Part shown: positions 49,760 to 63,343 of the stretch, piece after piece
Layout of the letters: every line of letters begins with the position of its first letter
How positions within the stretch are numbered: the first letter of the stretch is position 1
Origin: Cardiocondyla obscurior
Taxonomy: Eukaryota > Arthropoda > Insecta > Hymenoptera > Formicidae
Length of the DNA: 64,000 nucleotides
NCBI RefSeq assembly: GCF_019399895.1
Contig: NC_091878.1
Span: 310,001 to 374,000 of the forward strand
Direction: 5' to 3'
Made by a program: the position numbers and the translations under genes
The notes under the pieces: generated by a model
Told to the model about the DNA's origin: nothing
Databases searched by the model: none
What the model saw: only the letters and a program-made list of their open reading frames with translations

Positions 49760-52700
49760 AAACGTCTCGATGACGACGCGTACATTGTTGAAGTTTTGCC
49801 GCCGCGTGCATTCGCTACGTATGCGCTCTTCGTACAAGCGCACGTGCGATGTATAGCCGATAGAAGTTTTTCGCACGCAACGTATTTAGCGACGGATTCT
49901 CAAGGATGGCCTCGGACGAAACTACGACTCGCATCCATCTAATCTCCCTTTGTCAGCCGGTGGTTTCGTCAGCCGCGAAGAATTGTATTGTATCCACGAA
50001 CCCGTCGCACGTTAGGAGGCTGATATCGCGTCAACTCGCGCCCGGCAACTTTAGCTCGCGCGAACAAATTCAACGCGCGATTTACGACGGCACACATGAT
50101 AACGAATGCGGCGCGCGCCTCCCCCTCTTTCCGCCTCTCTTTCCTCTCTTCTTCGCAATTATGACTCTATCCGATTATGAGAACCATAAGAATTCGGTAA
50201 ATCCGATTAGAAGAGGAAGATCGTAAGAATCGCGGCAGGTTACTGTTGCGCCCAACTTTTCTGCTTCTATTTTTTTTTCCCCCTTTTTCTTTACTCGTGA
50301 AATCTTCTTACATGAATACATATATGAGTCACACGCTCGTGCTACCTGCAAATTTTAATTCTTTAAAGTCGGTTATTCGCTTCTTGGAGCTTTCGCGAAA
50401 TAAATAAATTTTATTTTTGAGCTCGCGAATTATCTAGTTTCTTTAATATATCTCGCCGCGTGTTGCTACCTTTTTTTTCTTTTTTTTTTTTATTACACTT
50501 TTATTAAGTTTTTGTTAATCACGCCTTTCCTTAAATACCGCTAAATCCTACAGCTACAAATTTTTATTTTCCCGCGTACTTAGAGTGCCGGCGGTTTATT
50601 GACGTAATTAAAATCTTTTGCACACGATCGTGCAGTGTAACCCACTTATTATCAAAATGACCGCTAGCCCTTATTAATTTATAATACAGTTTGTCTGATC
50701 GCATATTTGCACGGTAACATTAATACGTCGAGGCAATTAGTGCGGCGACGGCCAGTTAATTTTCTTGGAAGCACCTGCACGAGAGAAAAGGGATGTATCC
50801 GGTAACGGTGTGCTCTCCTTGAACCATAACGGACGCTGAATCTCACCCGTTATTCCCGTTCCTCTTTGCTCCTTCAGTCCTTCGATTCTCCGCTCCAAGA
50901 ATTGTCGGGCGCCGTAAAATGGCCGTGTCCCGATCTCTCCGTGCTTGCTTTCTAACGCGGCTCGAAATGGAAATTGAAATATCTCGGCGAGATTTGGGGG
51001 GATACGAGAAAATGCAGTTTTACAAAACTCCGTAAAATAATCGTATCGCGAAATAATAAAATACAACGTAATACGATATCGGAAACATCTTCTGAACAGA
51101 GAGAAAAAAAAAGATATATATATATGTATGTAAACCTTTAAAGAAGAACATATTTCAAGATGTAATCTGTTTAAAACGTAAATGAATAATTGTTGTATTT
51201 CTCGAATCGTCAGAAAGAAGAGACAGAATCGTAAAAAATTAAGAGCTCCGATATGAGATGAAGAGCTGATCAAATTGCAAAGGAGAGATGATCTCGGAAT
51301 GAAGACTCGCCGGGGGTATTATTATTCAATTACACTGTACATATTAGAACACGCTTCCCACCTATCACATCAGCTGCCGGGGGCACATCTTTTTTTATTG
51401 CAAATCATATTTCGCAGAATCGTCAAAAATGTAGTGGACGGCAGAGAGCGTTATCGCGCGCATATAGAAAGATTAACATAACAAATACTGATAGCCGAAT
51501 TAATGTGCGAGGCTAGGCTAGAGAGATAGTTACGTAACGTATCGCGGCTCGGCTTCGTAACGTTAAAAGGTAAACTGAGTTTATCGCGCTGGGGCTAGCG
51601 CGATTCTACGAATAGAAGTGTAGTTTGTACGTGCAGGTATGCATACACATAATACGAATCGGTCGATTAGATTATACGCCTAGTAACTAGATTACGTTCA
51701 CGACGACTCGCGCGTTATCTGCGAAATTAGACCCCGACAAGCCGAGCGTTATTTAGGCGCAACGGACGCGACGCACGGAACGAATGCGTCTCGGTTGGGA
51801 AATCGTTCACATTACAGACACCGACCTGACACGTCAGTTACGGCGCTTCGATATGGTCGCGGATATTTCCGACGCTAATAATTTAATCTTCACGTTAGGC
51901 GGGCAACGATATCTCTCGGCATAGGGAAAAAAAAAAAAAAGATAAATTAATAAATAAATAAAATAAAATAAATACTCGCGCCGATTGTGCGCGAAAACAG
52001 TAGCAGCCGCGCATTTCCTTTTCATACATTTTACATGTCATTTGCATGACTTGTTATATTGGGCGTGTTGATTTATCAACGTAGCTAGCGCAAACGCGCT
52101 CTCGCGCTGGTTTATTTCCGCGGGAACCCGTTTTAGCATTACACGCGATAAACTGATGCCCGAGCCACGGATACACTTGAGAAGATTATCGCGCGATACA
52201 CATCGCGTATCCTATTAAATTTAAACATTTCTAAATGCGCGGAACGCCTGCGTCTCTGTGCTCGACGATCGATAGCGATCGATGCGAGAGACCGAAAGAG
52301 CGATAGAGGCGGAGAGCGCGGCCGCGGAACAGGCGTGGATAAGAGCGCGCGAGCTCGATAAAATTAACAAAGCGAATTCATTCAGCGGCCGGGCAGCGCA
52401 AGTCAATCGAATAAATTCCCGCGCGCATCGATACAAGACGCGCGATTCAATAGCGTACATATGTATGCACTCTATTATATGTGTTGCGCGTGAATTCAGG
52501 TGCGCGGTGATTATGCGGCCACGTTTTGCATGCTGCGCGTTAAAATTCGCACGGTCGACTCTGTGACGCGTACCTTGGCAAGAGGAAGGTCGCAGGTGCG
52601 AGATTTAACAAATCGCGCCTTACAAAACTCTCACGACTGCGTACGAGAAAAACTTGGAAACGACTCGGCGCCGGTTGTAACGAATACCATTTTGATCATA

Positions 52701-53884
52701 CGTCGATGCGTATGTATGTGCGTGTACCACGTATATTTTTATATGTAAACGAAAAGAGAAAAAAAAAAAAGCGTACCGTGTGCGAACTGTAGGAAGAAAG
52801 CAGAGAGAAAGCGAGGGAGGAAGAGAGAGAAAGGGAGGGAGAGAAAGAGAGGAGAGCTATTTGAGATTATTTTATTATGTTCCTATCGTAAAATATTAGC
52901 TATGTTATTTCTCGCTCAGAAATAATCCACGGATACGTGAATAGATTAAATATTAATCCTTTCCGCGGCGGTATCACAGAACAGTATCGATCTCTCTCGT
53001 GCCGCTGCTTTCGGTAGTTACTACATTTTTAGAAATTTCCTATTGCCGCGAGAATCTTGCAGAAACTTAATTTCACGCTAAGGTAATTAAACGTCCTAAT
53101 TATTTTATATAATTGTCTCGGGGAATTATTATCTTTATGTTTCCTCCGTCGCGATTTTCATAAAAATCGTGAGAACTTCAATACGTAATTGCGCTATCGC
53201 GGCACATCGATATTAAAATTGCAGCCAATCTCAACGGTTATCATATTATCAAACTTATCTCACGCGATAGCAATTGGCATTATTTCCTCGATTGTAAATT
53301 TGAAAAGTCACGATTCTAAAACGTAGAAGAGGGCGGAAAAAAGGGTGGAGTGACGCCGCGGATGGCAAAACGTGGCACGACGGAGTGCTTGCGATTGCAG
53401 CCGGCTCGGAAAGAGGTCGAAAAAAAATGCGAGCGCGATGCGGCGGCCCATTGTGAAAGCGAGTCGAGAAAGAGCGTCACTTTATTTAAGCCACTTGAAA
53501 TGCGCACGTCAGCTGATCGTGACGAATCATATCCGAGAATCCGGCGGCGAGAACGAGTTACCGCGAGGAGGGTATATGCGCTCGCGCGGCCTGGGTATTT
53601 ATGCGTGCCGGGAGCCGGGCATGAGGTTCCTTCCTTTGGACGGCTCTTTGTTTCGTGCACACGCACACGCGCGCGCTTACATCCGCGGACGCAGGAAAAA
53701 AAAAAAAAAGAGAAGAAATGTGCACGCGGCTGCGAGCGCGGGTGTGCGTTTATATTGCGTCGCTAGAGTGTGTCCCGGGCGTATGAATTAGGCGGACCCC
53801 AGAAATAGGCTGCCCGTAACGAAAAAAAGAAGAAGAAAAAAAAAAGAGAAGGAAAACTCGCGGCCCCGATTTTTCTTTCTACAG
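49760..53884. other. Mixed spacer with no supported gene
   Basis: AT-rich with GC-richer patches. A 178-codon minus frame (50737-51273) starts at TTG, lacks internal ATG codons and shows no domain. A GA-rich run lies at 52795-52860. Confidence 0.4.
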
Positions 53885-53953
53885 ATATCGCAGAGCTTCG
53901 TCGTAGCATCGAGTCGCACCGTATTGCTATCGACGACACTTTACGCGGTTATT
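53885..53953 (+). other. Exon-like 69-base segment
   Basis: It follows a strong acceptor (TTTTTCTTTCTACAG ending 53884) and stops at a GTATGT donor at 53954. It has a length divisible by three. One frame, entered with one base left over, reads IAELRRSIESHRIAIDDTL and stays open well past the donor; the phase-0 frame is also open. It could be a small coding or leader exon of a + strand gene. With two frames open over so few bases, coding status is uncertain. Confidence 0.25.
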
Positions 53954-56073
53954 GTATGTCATACGATATTTCTTTCGCGGTCATCGTAATTGTACCGCAC
54001 GATGATGACTCGATCGACTGTGAAACTGAAGATTCATTGAAATTTTAATCGCTTAGAAATATCGCTCCCTGCTTCTAATGCCGTAAAATACCGGCGACGC
54101 TTTATTCGGAATATTGGTACAAGGTCACGGTCCTGCGTTAAAAAATCGAGAGCTATTTCGATGGTGGAAGTGCAGATTTTTGAATATTTCGAGCGAGGAA
54201 AAATAAAGCGCTTGCAAAAAGCACGAGCCACTTTTTTCCCTGCAAGCTTGCAATTTTTCACATATCGTGATATTAGGCATTTTTTTTTTTTTTTTTTTTA
54301 CGTGTCCCATATCGGAAATTAATACGGCCAGTTAAAACAAGCGCACTGAGGCTGTCATTTCGACGGTTCTATATCGATATTTTTTTCGATAGCCGATAAA
54401 TTTCACTTTTACACAGTGAATTGTCTTTCAGATAAATATCCCGATTAGAAAATTAACTTTTTTGAACTTCAAGTGATGATGTCTGTGTAATTAAGATTCC
54501 GAAAAATTTTGGGTTTAGAAACCGATTTGAAAGGCTGAGAATTTTTTTGTATCTGTAATCCTATTTTAAATAAATACATTCGCTCGAGATGTGACTTTTT
54601 TATCTTGTAACTGGCTTAGCGCGTCACGCGTATGATCCCATGCTCGCAAGTGCGTAAAAGAATTGTTACAGGTGTGTCTAGTCTTTGCAAAAAAAAAAAA
54701 AAAAAAAATATAAGAAAAAAGAAAAAAAAAAGAAACTGGTTATATATCTGTTTCGAAGCCAGAAGAAGCGTATTGGGTGCAAAGCGATATCACGGTCGAC
54801 GTTGAAAGCGCGCTCGTCTAAAAAATGCCAGCGGCGCATCCTCAATTCTTTACTACGATCCGTTTTTAACCAGCACTGTAAACATGTAGATATATATATA
54901 CACACACATCAGTACGCCCGTGTGTGTCCCGCGATGCAAACTCGATGCAGCCGACTGTCTGCGCTACAATTAAAAATATAGCCGCTGACCTGTTTTCAGT
55001 ATTTTTAAGCGCCGACGAAAATATTCGTGGATCATCGCGCCTCAATTAATCGTACGGAATATCGTCGGGAATTGGGTCGGCCCGAGACGGACGCGAGGGA
55101 AAAACGATTTGGGAGATCGATAATCGATAAACGGATTGTTTCGCGAATCAGTTCTCATCGCCGTCGATTTTCCGCGAGGTAGGTATTCGAACGCTAAAAA
55201 CAGAAAAAGTGGGATTCTTGTTCAAACGCGTCTTCTTTTCGACCATCGAGAAATCCCGCGTTTATCTGTTGCACGCTCGTACCGCGGACGCCTGGCGGAA
55301 CCTGTTGGACTAGATAAATGCATTCGGACGCAGGCGTTGTCCTGCGTTCAAATCACTTCTCCACGCGATGGAACAAATTCCATCGACATGGCAAAACTTT
55401 GCCATGCGACTGCGAAAATTCAATTGACAATCCAACGTTAATTCCTAATCCATTAAACGTGATAATGCCGCGTTTGATCTACCGTAAAAAAAAAATAAAA
55501 TAAATAAAATAAATAAATGCCGCTCTCGCACGGTAAAAAAAACTTGGCTTTTTAGCGAGCGTTTGTATCTAGAAAATTGAGAATAACCGACAGAAAGTTC
55601 TGTGGCGGTTTTTAGCCACGAATATACAGCTACTTATATACCGTTGTAATTTCGGCAGGTTCGATTTATAGATGCAAGAAGATGCTCGCTGTGCCAATTA
55701 TGCTCGCGGCTTTATCGTCGTCGGTCTAAAAATAAAAATTAATTTTTGCCTGCGATTTCTCGAAATCCAGATTCATCCGTGCCGCGCCGGTTTCAAGCCA
55801 CCGCTTGCTCGGAACGGCAAAACCGTAGTAGTAGAAAATAGCGTAGGAATAAACGCGAGATACAACGGCACTAGTCTCGTATGAAGTAGCGCGTATCTAG
55901 TATTGGTCAGACGGGGTAAAAGGTTCTCGACACGGGCCCTTTCCATACCGTCAAAAACAGTGTATAAAAAAAAAAAAAAAGTAAAATAAAACCCGCTGCA
56001 CGAAGTCGATTTTGTCGTGTCATCGATACCGCAAAAAAAAAATTTTTTTTCTAATAGAACAATTATCGTAAAA
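53954..56073. other. Spacer with long A/T homopolymers
   Basis: Poly-T at 54281-54299 and poly-A at about 54689-54708. No gene supported. Confidence 0.5.
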
Positions 56074-56108
56074 AAAATAAAATAAAATAAAATAAAATAA
56101 AATAAAAT
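56074..56108. repeat. (AAAAT)n pentanucleotide repeat
   Basis: About six to seven units of AAAAT/AATAA. Confidence 0.85.
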
Positions 56109-58372
56109 GCCTGTAATATATCCACGCACGTATGATCGGACACGTGCTATAATAATTTGTATTAGATTACGCTTAATTGCGAGTGGAATTTTTTTTCAAA
56201 CTATATGTTACCGCCAGGAAATGAGAAACAAAATTTATGTTAATCGAAGCCGGAGCGTCGTGCATCGTCGTCGATGCAATCGAACAAGGTTTTTTCACCT
56301 GATTCCGTCGAGGAAATATCTCAGGCATTCCCACGTTTAGCGCTATGTCAGCCGGCCGTGGCGAAGCGTACCGTTGAAGAGAAATAATTGGTTGTTTGGC
56401 TGTCGACGGATTAGCCCGTTTGAGGTCAACGGCCACCAAATGTTTGCGAGTGCAGGGGAAGAGGAAAGGGTACCGGTTCGCGCAGAGGGGACCACGGTGG
56501 AGGAAAGAGAGACAGATAGAGAGAGACGCGTAGGGAGGAGACGAGGGTCGCGGTGAGAGAGCAGTCGGGCCGAAACGAGCCGGAGACCAGAAAAGGATAG
56601 CCTGAAGAATAGGGAAAATACGTACGTAGCGATCAAACGTATGCCGTCTCCTCTTTCCCCTCGGTACCTCTCTTTCGCCTTTTGTTACTTCGCGTGTGCA
56701 AAGTGCATTTAGGACCGAGCTGCCGCGTCGCTTCCCTAAACAGGGCGATTTATCGCCGTGTACAGTTGCCTTCGATCACCGCGAATCCCGGAAAACGCCG
56801 GTCTCGCGTTGGTAGGCGGCACTTTAACCGACAGGTGCGTAGCGCTAACGACGTTTCCAAGCCACTGGGCGGGGGAGGAAGGAGGTAATTTTGGCCTCCG
56901 TGCCGCTTGGTACGCCGCGCTCATTAGCGCGTTGTCTATCGTAATTAAATGACACCCTTGCGAATAGCTGTTTTTTTTTTTTTTTTTTGGCAACCTGCGA
57001 CTAATAAACGACATGCAGACGAAAGTGGTGATCGACTATCTGCTCTTATATCAACGACTGAGGAATATCATGTATTTCTTGAAACTCCTAATTAGTCTTT
57101 TTTTATCGAGAGTGACGTGTTTTAATAAAATTGCCAGGCTTTAAACGAGGCGTAAAGTTAATATGTTATTTAGATAATTTTAAACAGAAAAGAAGGTCGT
57201 GCGAGAATAGATTCCATTCTAAATGAAGAATATGTCACGCGCGCGGAATAATTATAATAGACCTAGTATTATTTCAATAATATGCCTGTTATATCGATTC
57301 CCTGTACGACACGTAACGATTTTAAATATCAAACTTTCAGGGTCTAATAAAAAATCGATTTTTATCTTCTTTTCGTATCTACGTTTTACCCCATGTTTTC
57401 TATTGTTTGAGTGCAGCATTTTATTTTCTTGGTGAAATAACCACGTATACGTGTCGTCATATACTTGCAATGGCAAGGAGACGGCAAAATGCGAACGACG
57501 GAGATTCGTCCGTGCGTACCGGAGAAGGTAGGAAAAGGTCGGTTTGAACGATTACGTGACGTAGACGCCTCTGGTTGCAATTCGAGCACTCGAACGCGTA
57601 CAATGCCACGTCACAAAGCGGTTTCTTCCCGATTCTATAACAGCGCACGACGTGTCCGAATAAAAGTACATTTTACGCTGTATTATAATAAAAAAAAAAA
57701 AGAAAGAAGACCGTAAAATTATTGGTCAATAATTTTCTAGTGACACTAGCTCCGTGATTTTGAAACTTTTGATTTACGAACTACGTGCGAATTTAATAAG
57801 AATCAAGAGTGTCAAGTATATATATTAAACAGTTGTGTTTAAAAAAATTTTTTTTTTATCGTTATCTCCGTGCCAACGCGAAACGTTCGCCAAAGTCAAT
57901 TACGCACGGTTGTGTTAACAATTCGTAAGCTCGCACGTGCATCATAGCTGCTCGCTCTCCACATATATAAAAATATATATGTGCAGTCGCTTTTGTGAAT
58001 ATCCTTGAAAATTCGCCAAATCTGCGAGAGGCGCTCATTAAAATCAATTACGCGCGGTTATAAATCTTTCCCGCGATGTTCCTCGGAGTTGGCTTCACGA
58101 ATCCGTGAGATATTCTGCATTTAACGCAACTCCCGTATTCGGTGAGGATTTATTACGTCACATAAGATCAAGGATTACCAGTTCCGCAGCGCTCGCGCGC
58201 GTTCTCCGTCTGCGTTCTCCACTCTCGCTCTCTCTCTCTTTCTCTCTTGCGGTACACGCATTTACACGTACAAACCCACACGACGCAGTGCTCTATCACT
58301 CTCTTTCTCCTTCTCGCCCGTGGTGTGGTCACCTCTGCTTTTGGACACCTGCTGCTTCTCTCGTTGATGCAG
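56109..58372. other. Mixed spacer with no supported gene
   Basis: A short ATG frame at 57470 reads MARRRQNANDGDSS and meets a donor-like GAAG|GTAGG at 57528, but it is too short to support. Confidence 0.4.
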
Positions 58373-58457
58373 ACGCGAGGCGCACCGTCACGTGATCGAA
58401 CTAGCCGTTCTATGTATACGCGAAACCATCGAATGCGTGTACGGAAGGCCAGTGAAA
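58373..58457 (+). other. Exon-like 85-base segment
   Basis: An acceptor (TTCTCTCGTTGATGCAG, ending 58372) and a consensus GTAAGT donor (58458) bracket 85 bases that are open in two frames. It could be a 5' leader or coding exon of a + strand gene running to the right. No family is visible in either translation. Confidence 0.25.
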
Positions 58458-59379
58458 GTAAGTTCCGTCGTTTCTGCTATACGTCCTATGCATACGTGTA
58501 TTTTCGCGTCTCGTCGTCGGGGAACGATAATGTTATGACCCTGGCAAGTTTGCATTTCTAATATATGCAATTTGATGCTCGTACGCTCAAGTCAAAGTGT
58601 TACTAAACGGGTTGACGGATTTTGCATCGGTCTATGCGCCGAAATAACTTTTAGGGCGAAACGAGGACAAGTTAAATTCTTCCCGTGAAACTCGTTTCGG
58701 TAAATTTTGCGCAAATATTTTGTTGCGAAAACATAGGTAGAGTTAAACTTGAAGCTGTAACTTTCGTAATCCGTATTCTCTTCGAAATATCGTTTTCAAA
58801 TTGCCAATCGCCAACATAAAGGAATTTCTCTGCCGCGAATATATAATTTATAATCAAATTAATATTTTCTGATCTCTAAACTGTTCTCCTTGAATCGCGT
58901 AATATAATTATTTATTCATTAACAAGATATTCGCAGAAAGATATAATTTAATTCTCTTCAACGATTGCTTCATTTAGGATCAAAATTTCTCAATGTTTAT
59001 TATTCATATTATATAATTCATCTCCTGTGATTTTTCGCAATAGCACAAGGACACGTGCTGCTCGAAACGTGTTACAGACATTTGCGCAAATCTGCGACCA
59101 CGTGGACCACAAAAAGAAAGAGAGAGAGAGAAAGAGAGACGAAGGAGAATGTCGATAGGTAACGCGCAGAGAAAAAAAAAAAAAAAAAAAAAGTAGAAGA
59201 GTCGAAGGAAAAAAGCTCGATAAAAAAAAGTGGTGGGTCTCTTGATCGTCGAGAAACGTCGTAAGCGTTCATACGCAATCTAGTCCAAGCATAGGTGCCA
59301 CAGCCCTCACAGCCTGGGCTCCTAGGAATCCAATCAATAAATATTACAATGGAACCCCTAGAGAAGTAGGGGCGCAGTA
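58458..59379. other. AT-rich spacer, nothing recognised
   Basis: It contains a poly-A run near 59170-59191. No gene supported. Confidence 0.5.
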
Positions 59380-59790
59380 TATCCTCCTCTTGCCTCCACC
59401 TGCAACCCCTCCATCTCTCTACCGCGCCCCATCCTCTCCCGCCGTCATATTCCTCCTCTTGCTAGTCGCTAGTCGGAGGAAAAAGGATCTGTCCTACGTC
59501 GCGCTCTCGCAGTCGCTTCATTCCTCGTACACTCGCTCGCCTCGTCCTCGACCACGTCCGCGAAACTTCGTCTCCCACCCCGTCGTCCGGCAGCCACCCG
59601 ACCACCCAACCAACCCCCCTCGTACCGTCGCCGCCTCCACCAGACCGTCGTGCCGTCCGCCGCCGTTTTCCCTCCTCCCCCGCCCGTACCTCCGCGCGAC
59701 CCCCGCGACTCTCTCGCGCTCTCTATCCGCCTTTTTCTCATCCTCCCGAAGCCCGCCACCAGCCACCACCCGCCCCTTGACGGGCCCTCG
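59380..59790. repeat. Pyrimidine-rich, C-rich island on + strand
   Basis: About 400 bases of CCT/CCCG-rich sequence. The 147-codon + frame is Pro/Ser/Arg-rich and overlapped by other frames, so it is a composition artefact. Confidence 0.55.
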
Positions 59791-60919
59791 AGCCCACCAC
59801 CGTTTACATTTTACTTTTCTAGTAGCGAATTAAAACCGCGTTCATGCGCAGCCCGTGGAAGGGCGTAATGATTTTTTGAGGGGCGAATCGAGTGGGGTCG
59901 CCTACGGTGGTGCACGGCTCGCGGCAGAAAGAGAGAGAAAGAGAGAGGAGGGGTAATAGCTTTGGGTGCTACTGTCGAGTTTTAGCAGGAGCAGGACGGC
60001 GCGCGTGCCGCGGCAAGGATACGTAACTCGCCCGCGCATCCGCGAGCGAGCGAGCGAGTCAACGCGTTTTTGCTTCGTTAATGTTAACGAACGAGGGGTA
60101 CATAATTATCGGGGAAACGGCGGAGCGGATCCCGTTTATCGATCTTCAGTCGAAACATGTACAGGAACCATTTTACGGTTTCGTTCCTCTTCTGTTACGG
60201 AACATCCGGAGCCAGGCGGCCCGATCGCGCGCGCGACACGTTACTCCGAGACGATTCAGATATTTAAATTCCAGCCGTCTCTTTCCTCCCACCGTTCGCG
60301 AGTGCGAAATCGAACATTCAAAGTCGAATTATGGTTGAGACGAGCGCAATATACATATTATATAAATCTAATCTGATCCAAAGAGACCGTCGGGTTCTCT
60401 GTGGGCCTCCGCAAAATCCGACGAAGGGGGAATCTTTCTCTCGCGCCTCTCGAGCGCATCCAACATTTTTACAGCTCTCGTGGGCAGACTCGGCTCGCGG
60501 CGGCTACGCGCATTTTCGTCTCATGAACTGATTACGGCGGGGTAGAGAGCCCGCGCCGGCGGCGGGAGAGAAAAAGAGAAAGAAAGAGTGCGGCAGAGGG
60601 AAGAGACCAAGATTGCGGGGTACACGGGGAGAGAAACAGCCGCCGCGGCCGCAAGCATCAACCTCTCCCACCATGGCGCCTGGTGGACGGTTCTCTCGTT
60701 CTCGCGCGCCTTTAACTCTCACGCTCTCTCTCTCTGCGTACGCACTATTTTTTAGTCCGCACTTATTACGACAGATGTCTCATGCTCCGATAAAGAATAA
60801 CGGCGGGCAAAGCGGGAGCCTTCCCCCCGCATGCTAGTCCTAACCAGGCTCGGGAACAGCAGCCCGTACTTGGTGCTTCGTCGGCTCGTGGTGTCACTGT
60901 AACGCGCCGGTTTACGTTA
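59791..60919. other. CpG-rich mixed sequence, no supported gene
   Basis: It includes a GAGC run near 60044-60058. An 85-codon ATG frame at 60081-60338 lacks splice or family support. A purine-rich stretch lies at 60565-60610. Confidence 0.4.
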
Positions 60920-61085
60920 CGCACGTTTCTTCTCCTTTTTTTCTTCCGGCTCCTCCTCGTTCCCTCTGTTTCCCTTCTCTCATTCCTTCCTTTCTCTCTC
61001 TCTCTCTCTCTTTTTTTTTCTCTCCTTCTATCACTCTCCCTCTCTTCCTTTTTTCCTCCACGTATTTTTCTTTTTTTTTTATTTG
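60920..61085. repeat. Pyrimidine-rich tract with (CT)n
   Basis: A CT dinucleotide run at 60993-61010 within a longer C/T tract. The complementary minus frames are Lys/Arg/Glu-rich artefacts. Confidence 0.7.
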
Positions 61086-61723
61086 CAATTTGCCACCACG
61101 CTTCATCTCGCTTTTCAACTCTCGAGCCGGCAGCCGCCGGTCGCCGTCGCGAATTGGCAGCTGTTCCCCGCGCGCGCGATGCCGCGACAGTGATTATGCC
61201 TATCGTGCCCACGTCCATCCGACCTCGAACTTGTACCGGGGATCGTTGTTTCGCTCGCGGGGTGTAAGGACGGACGTGTCACCCTCTCTCGACCGCCGAT
61301 TGGTGCTGGCACACGTGCTAGGTACGTTCATCCCGGTTCGGACATCCACCCGTGTCGTCGATCATTATCGTCCCGTCTCGCGGTCGTATTTTGTATTTCG
61401 CGGCTGAAACCAGGCCGGCGGGCGGAAAGAAACCGAGAGAGAGGGAGCGAGACAAGATCTTTCGTTCTATCCGCGAGTGCCAAGGTTTTTGGCCGGTGCG
61501 CCCTTCGCGCGCAAGAAGAGATTCCGCTTTTCGACGATCGCGGTGCAGTGGAGCTCGTGGCAACGTGCGCGTATTTAAGTGCGGGTATGTCTCGCGCGCG
61601 CACGCACACGTATGTGCGTATGAATACATGCATGTATATGTGCCTTGGGAGGAAACAAGAGAGAAAGAGAGGAGAAAAAGCGATGTCCACGCGTATGTTG
61701 AATGCACGCGCGGGTGAGCGAGC

Positions 61724-61934
61724 GAGAGGAGGAGAGATAGAGAGAGAGAGAGAGAAAGGGAGGGTGGATGCATGCGTACGCACATGTGCACGGTGTGCAA
61801 CCATCACCGCTAGTAATGAGGGGGTAAATCGGTTCGGACGCGCGCCACTCTGTCTCTCTTTCTTACTCTTCTTCTCTCCCTTCCTCCCTCCCTCCCTTTT
61901 TTCTATCTCTCTCTCTTTTTCTCTTTCTCTTTCC
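61724..61934. repeat. Opposed GA and CT tracts forming an imperfect inverted repeat
   Basis: A GA-rich run at 61724-61766 is followed about 80 bases later by a CT-rich run at 61849-61934, so the + strand could fold back on itself. A TCCC repeat lies near 61881-61897. Confidence 0.55.
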
Positions 61935-62020
61935 ATCGCAATAAGATCTTCGCAGAACACGCAGAGAAAGAAACGGATGGTTTTCAGACAAACGGCGATA
62001 ACGAGGGCACCGCCGGGATT

Positions 62021-62241
62021 CAGTCAATTGGTACCGCGCGACGTCGGTGAACGATGATATTTAACTGCGGACCGCGTGCCACACAGTGACAGCCGGTGTG
62101 GAGGAAAGGGAGACCGGAAGACCGTCAGACCGCAGACGGAACTACAAGTTGGAGGATGGTGGTTTGAAATCGGCGAGACGACACCGGGAAGGCGACGCAC
62201 GTGAGAGCGACTCTCTGACAGATCCCCCCCTTCCCCACAAG
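62021..62241 (+). ncRNA. Candidate + strand 5' leader exon
   Basis: A TCAGTC initiator-like motif lies at about 62021-62026 and the block ends at CACAAG|GTAATT (donor at 62242). Composition is balanced and repeat-poor, like the block ending at 47850. It has no convincing coding frame. It may be an alternative first exon of a large + strand gene to the right. Confidence 0.3.
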
Positions 62242-63343
62242 GTAATTAACTCCGAGCTGCGTTGGAGCGTATCGTTTTAGAATGAATCTTGTCTCGTTAG
62301 AGCTCGTCCCCGCAGCTTACGCTAACGATACTTTCATACGTTATGGTAACTGATGGTAATCGGTCTCATTCGAATTTTTCAACTCGCAACTTCGTCCGAT
62401 TTACTATTCGCTCTACGATTTTTTTTTTTTTTTTTTATATACCTCGCCTGTTAATTTTTTATATTCATCATCTACGTATTATCGCCATAAAGAAATTACG
62501 ACAGTCGATTTCTTTTCTCTTTTCTCGGGCTAATTCAACATTCATGAATTTATCGCTCGCGAAATTTTTATCTCTCAAATCGTATAAAAAAAAAATTAAA
62601 AAAAAATATATATATAAAATTATTTTCGTCACCAGATATGCGGCAGAGGTTCATTTTCTTGCAGATATCTAACGCAAAAAAAAAAAAAAGTTGAATCTAT
62701 TAGCCGGATCCTTGAAATGATTTTGACGTAATCTTGAAGCGATTGATATGTACTCGGAATGTGATCTTTGATCGATAAACTTTGATCCCAGTCTATTTTT
62801 ATAATAAGGTAAATTTCGCCAGATAATATAATATTTTTCTAAATAATATTTCTTTGCAATAAAATTCACAAATTTTGCCTGCAAACTTAGCCTTTAACGC
62901 TCGTAACTCGAAGAAACGTTTCGCCGATTTGTTTACGTAAATCTAAAGGAGGACGCGATTAGCATAATGCGAAAGCCGATTCTCTCACGTCAAAAACCTG
63001 AGCCGAAAATATGGTACCGATATAGATAGAAATATTTTAGTCCACGATCGTGCATTCGCTGGCGCATCATTAACCGCGGGACCTTGATTGGATTCATTGC
63101 GAACATGAGGCATGGATTACGTTTCTTTCCTCGACCAGCCGCGTGATTCCGTTTCATTTTGTGTGCCGCGCTCGCGGCACACGTCTTCATTTTATCGCAC
63201 ACGCGGCGGCGTCGTTTTGCGAAGCCTGTCACACACGCGGCGCTATTTTTCATTCCTCGTCGGTTTCGCTCGTGCACCACTCGTCTTCTAAACGTATTAT
63301 TGATTAGAGACTTGCCCTGGGTATAAAAAAAAAAGAGAAAAAA
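62242..63343. other. AT-rich spacer, presumed intronic
   Basis: Poly-T near 62419-62436 and A-rich near 62585-62610. No supported gene. Confidence 0.45.

Noticed and set aside
50737..51273. 178-codon minus-strand frame
   Set aside because: It starts at TTG, has no internal ATG and shows no recognisable domain or conserved signals.
57470..57527. Possible first coding exon (MARRRQNANDG and on)
   Set aside because: Only 19 codons, a moderate donor and no downstream partner exon.
60081..60338. 85-codon ATG frame as a small gene
   Set aside because: No family resemblance, no splice signals and CpG-rich composition with other overlapping frames.
61328..61960. 210-codon minus-strand frame
   Set aside because: It spans GA and CT repeat tracts and is charged or Ser/Leu repetitive, with no domain or splice support.
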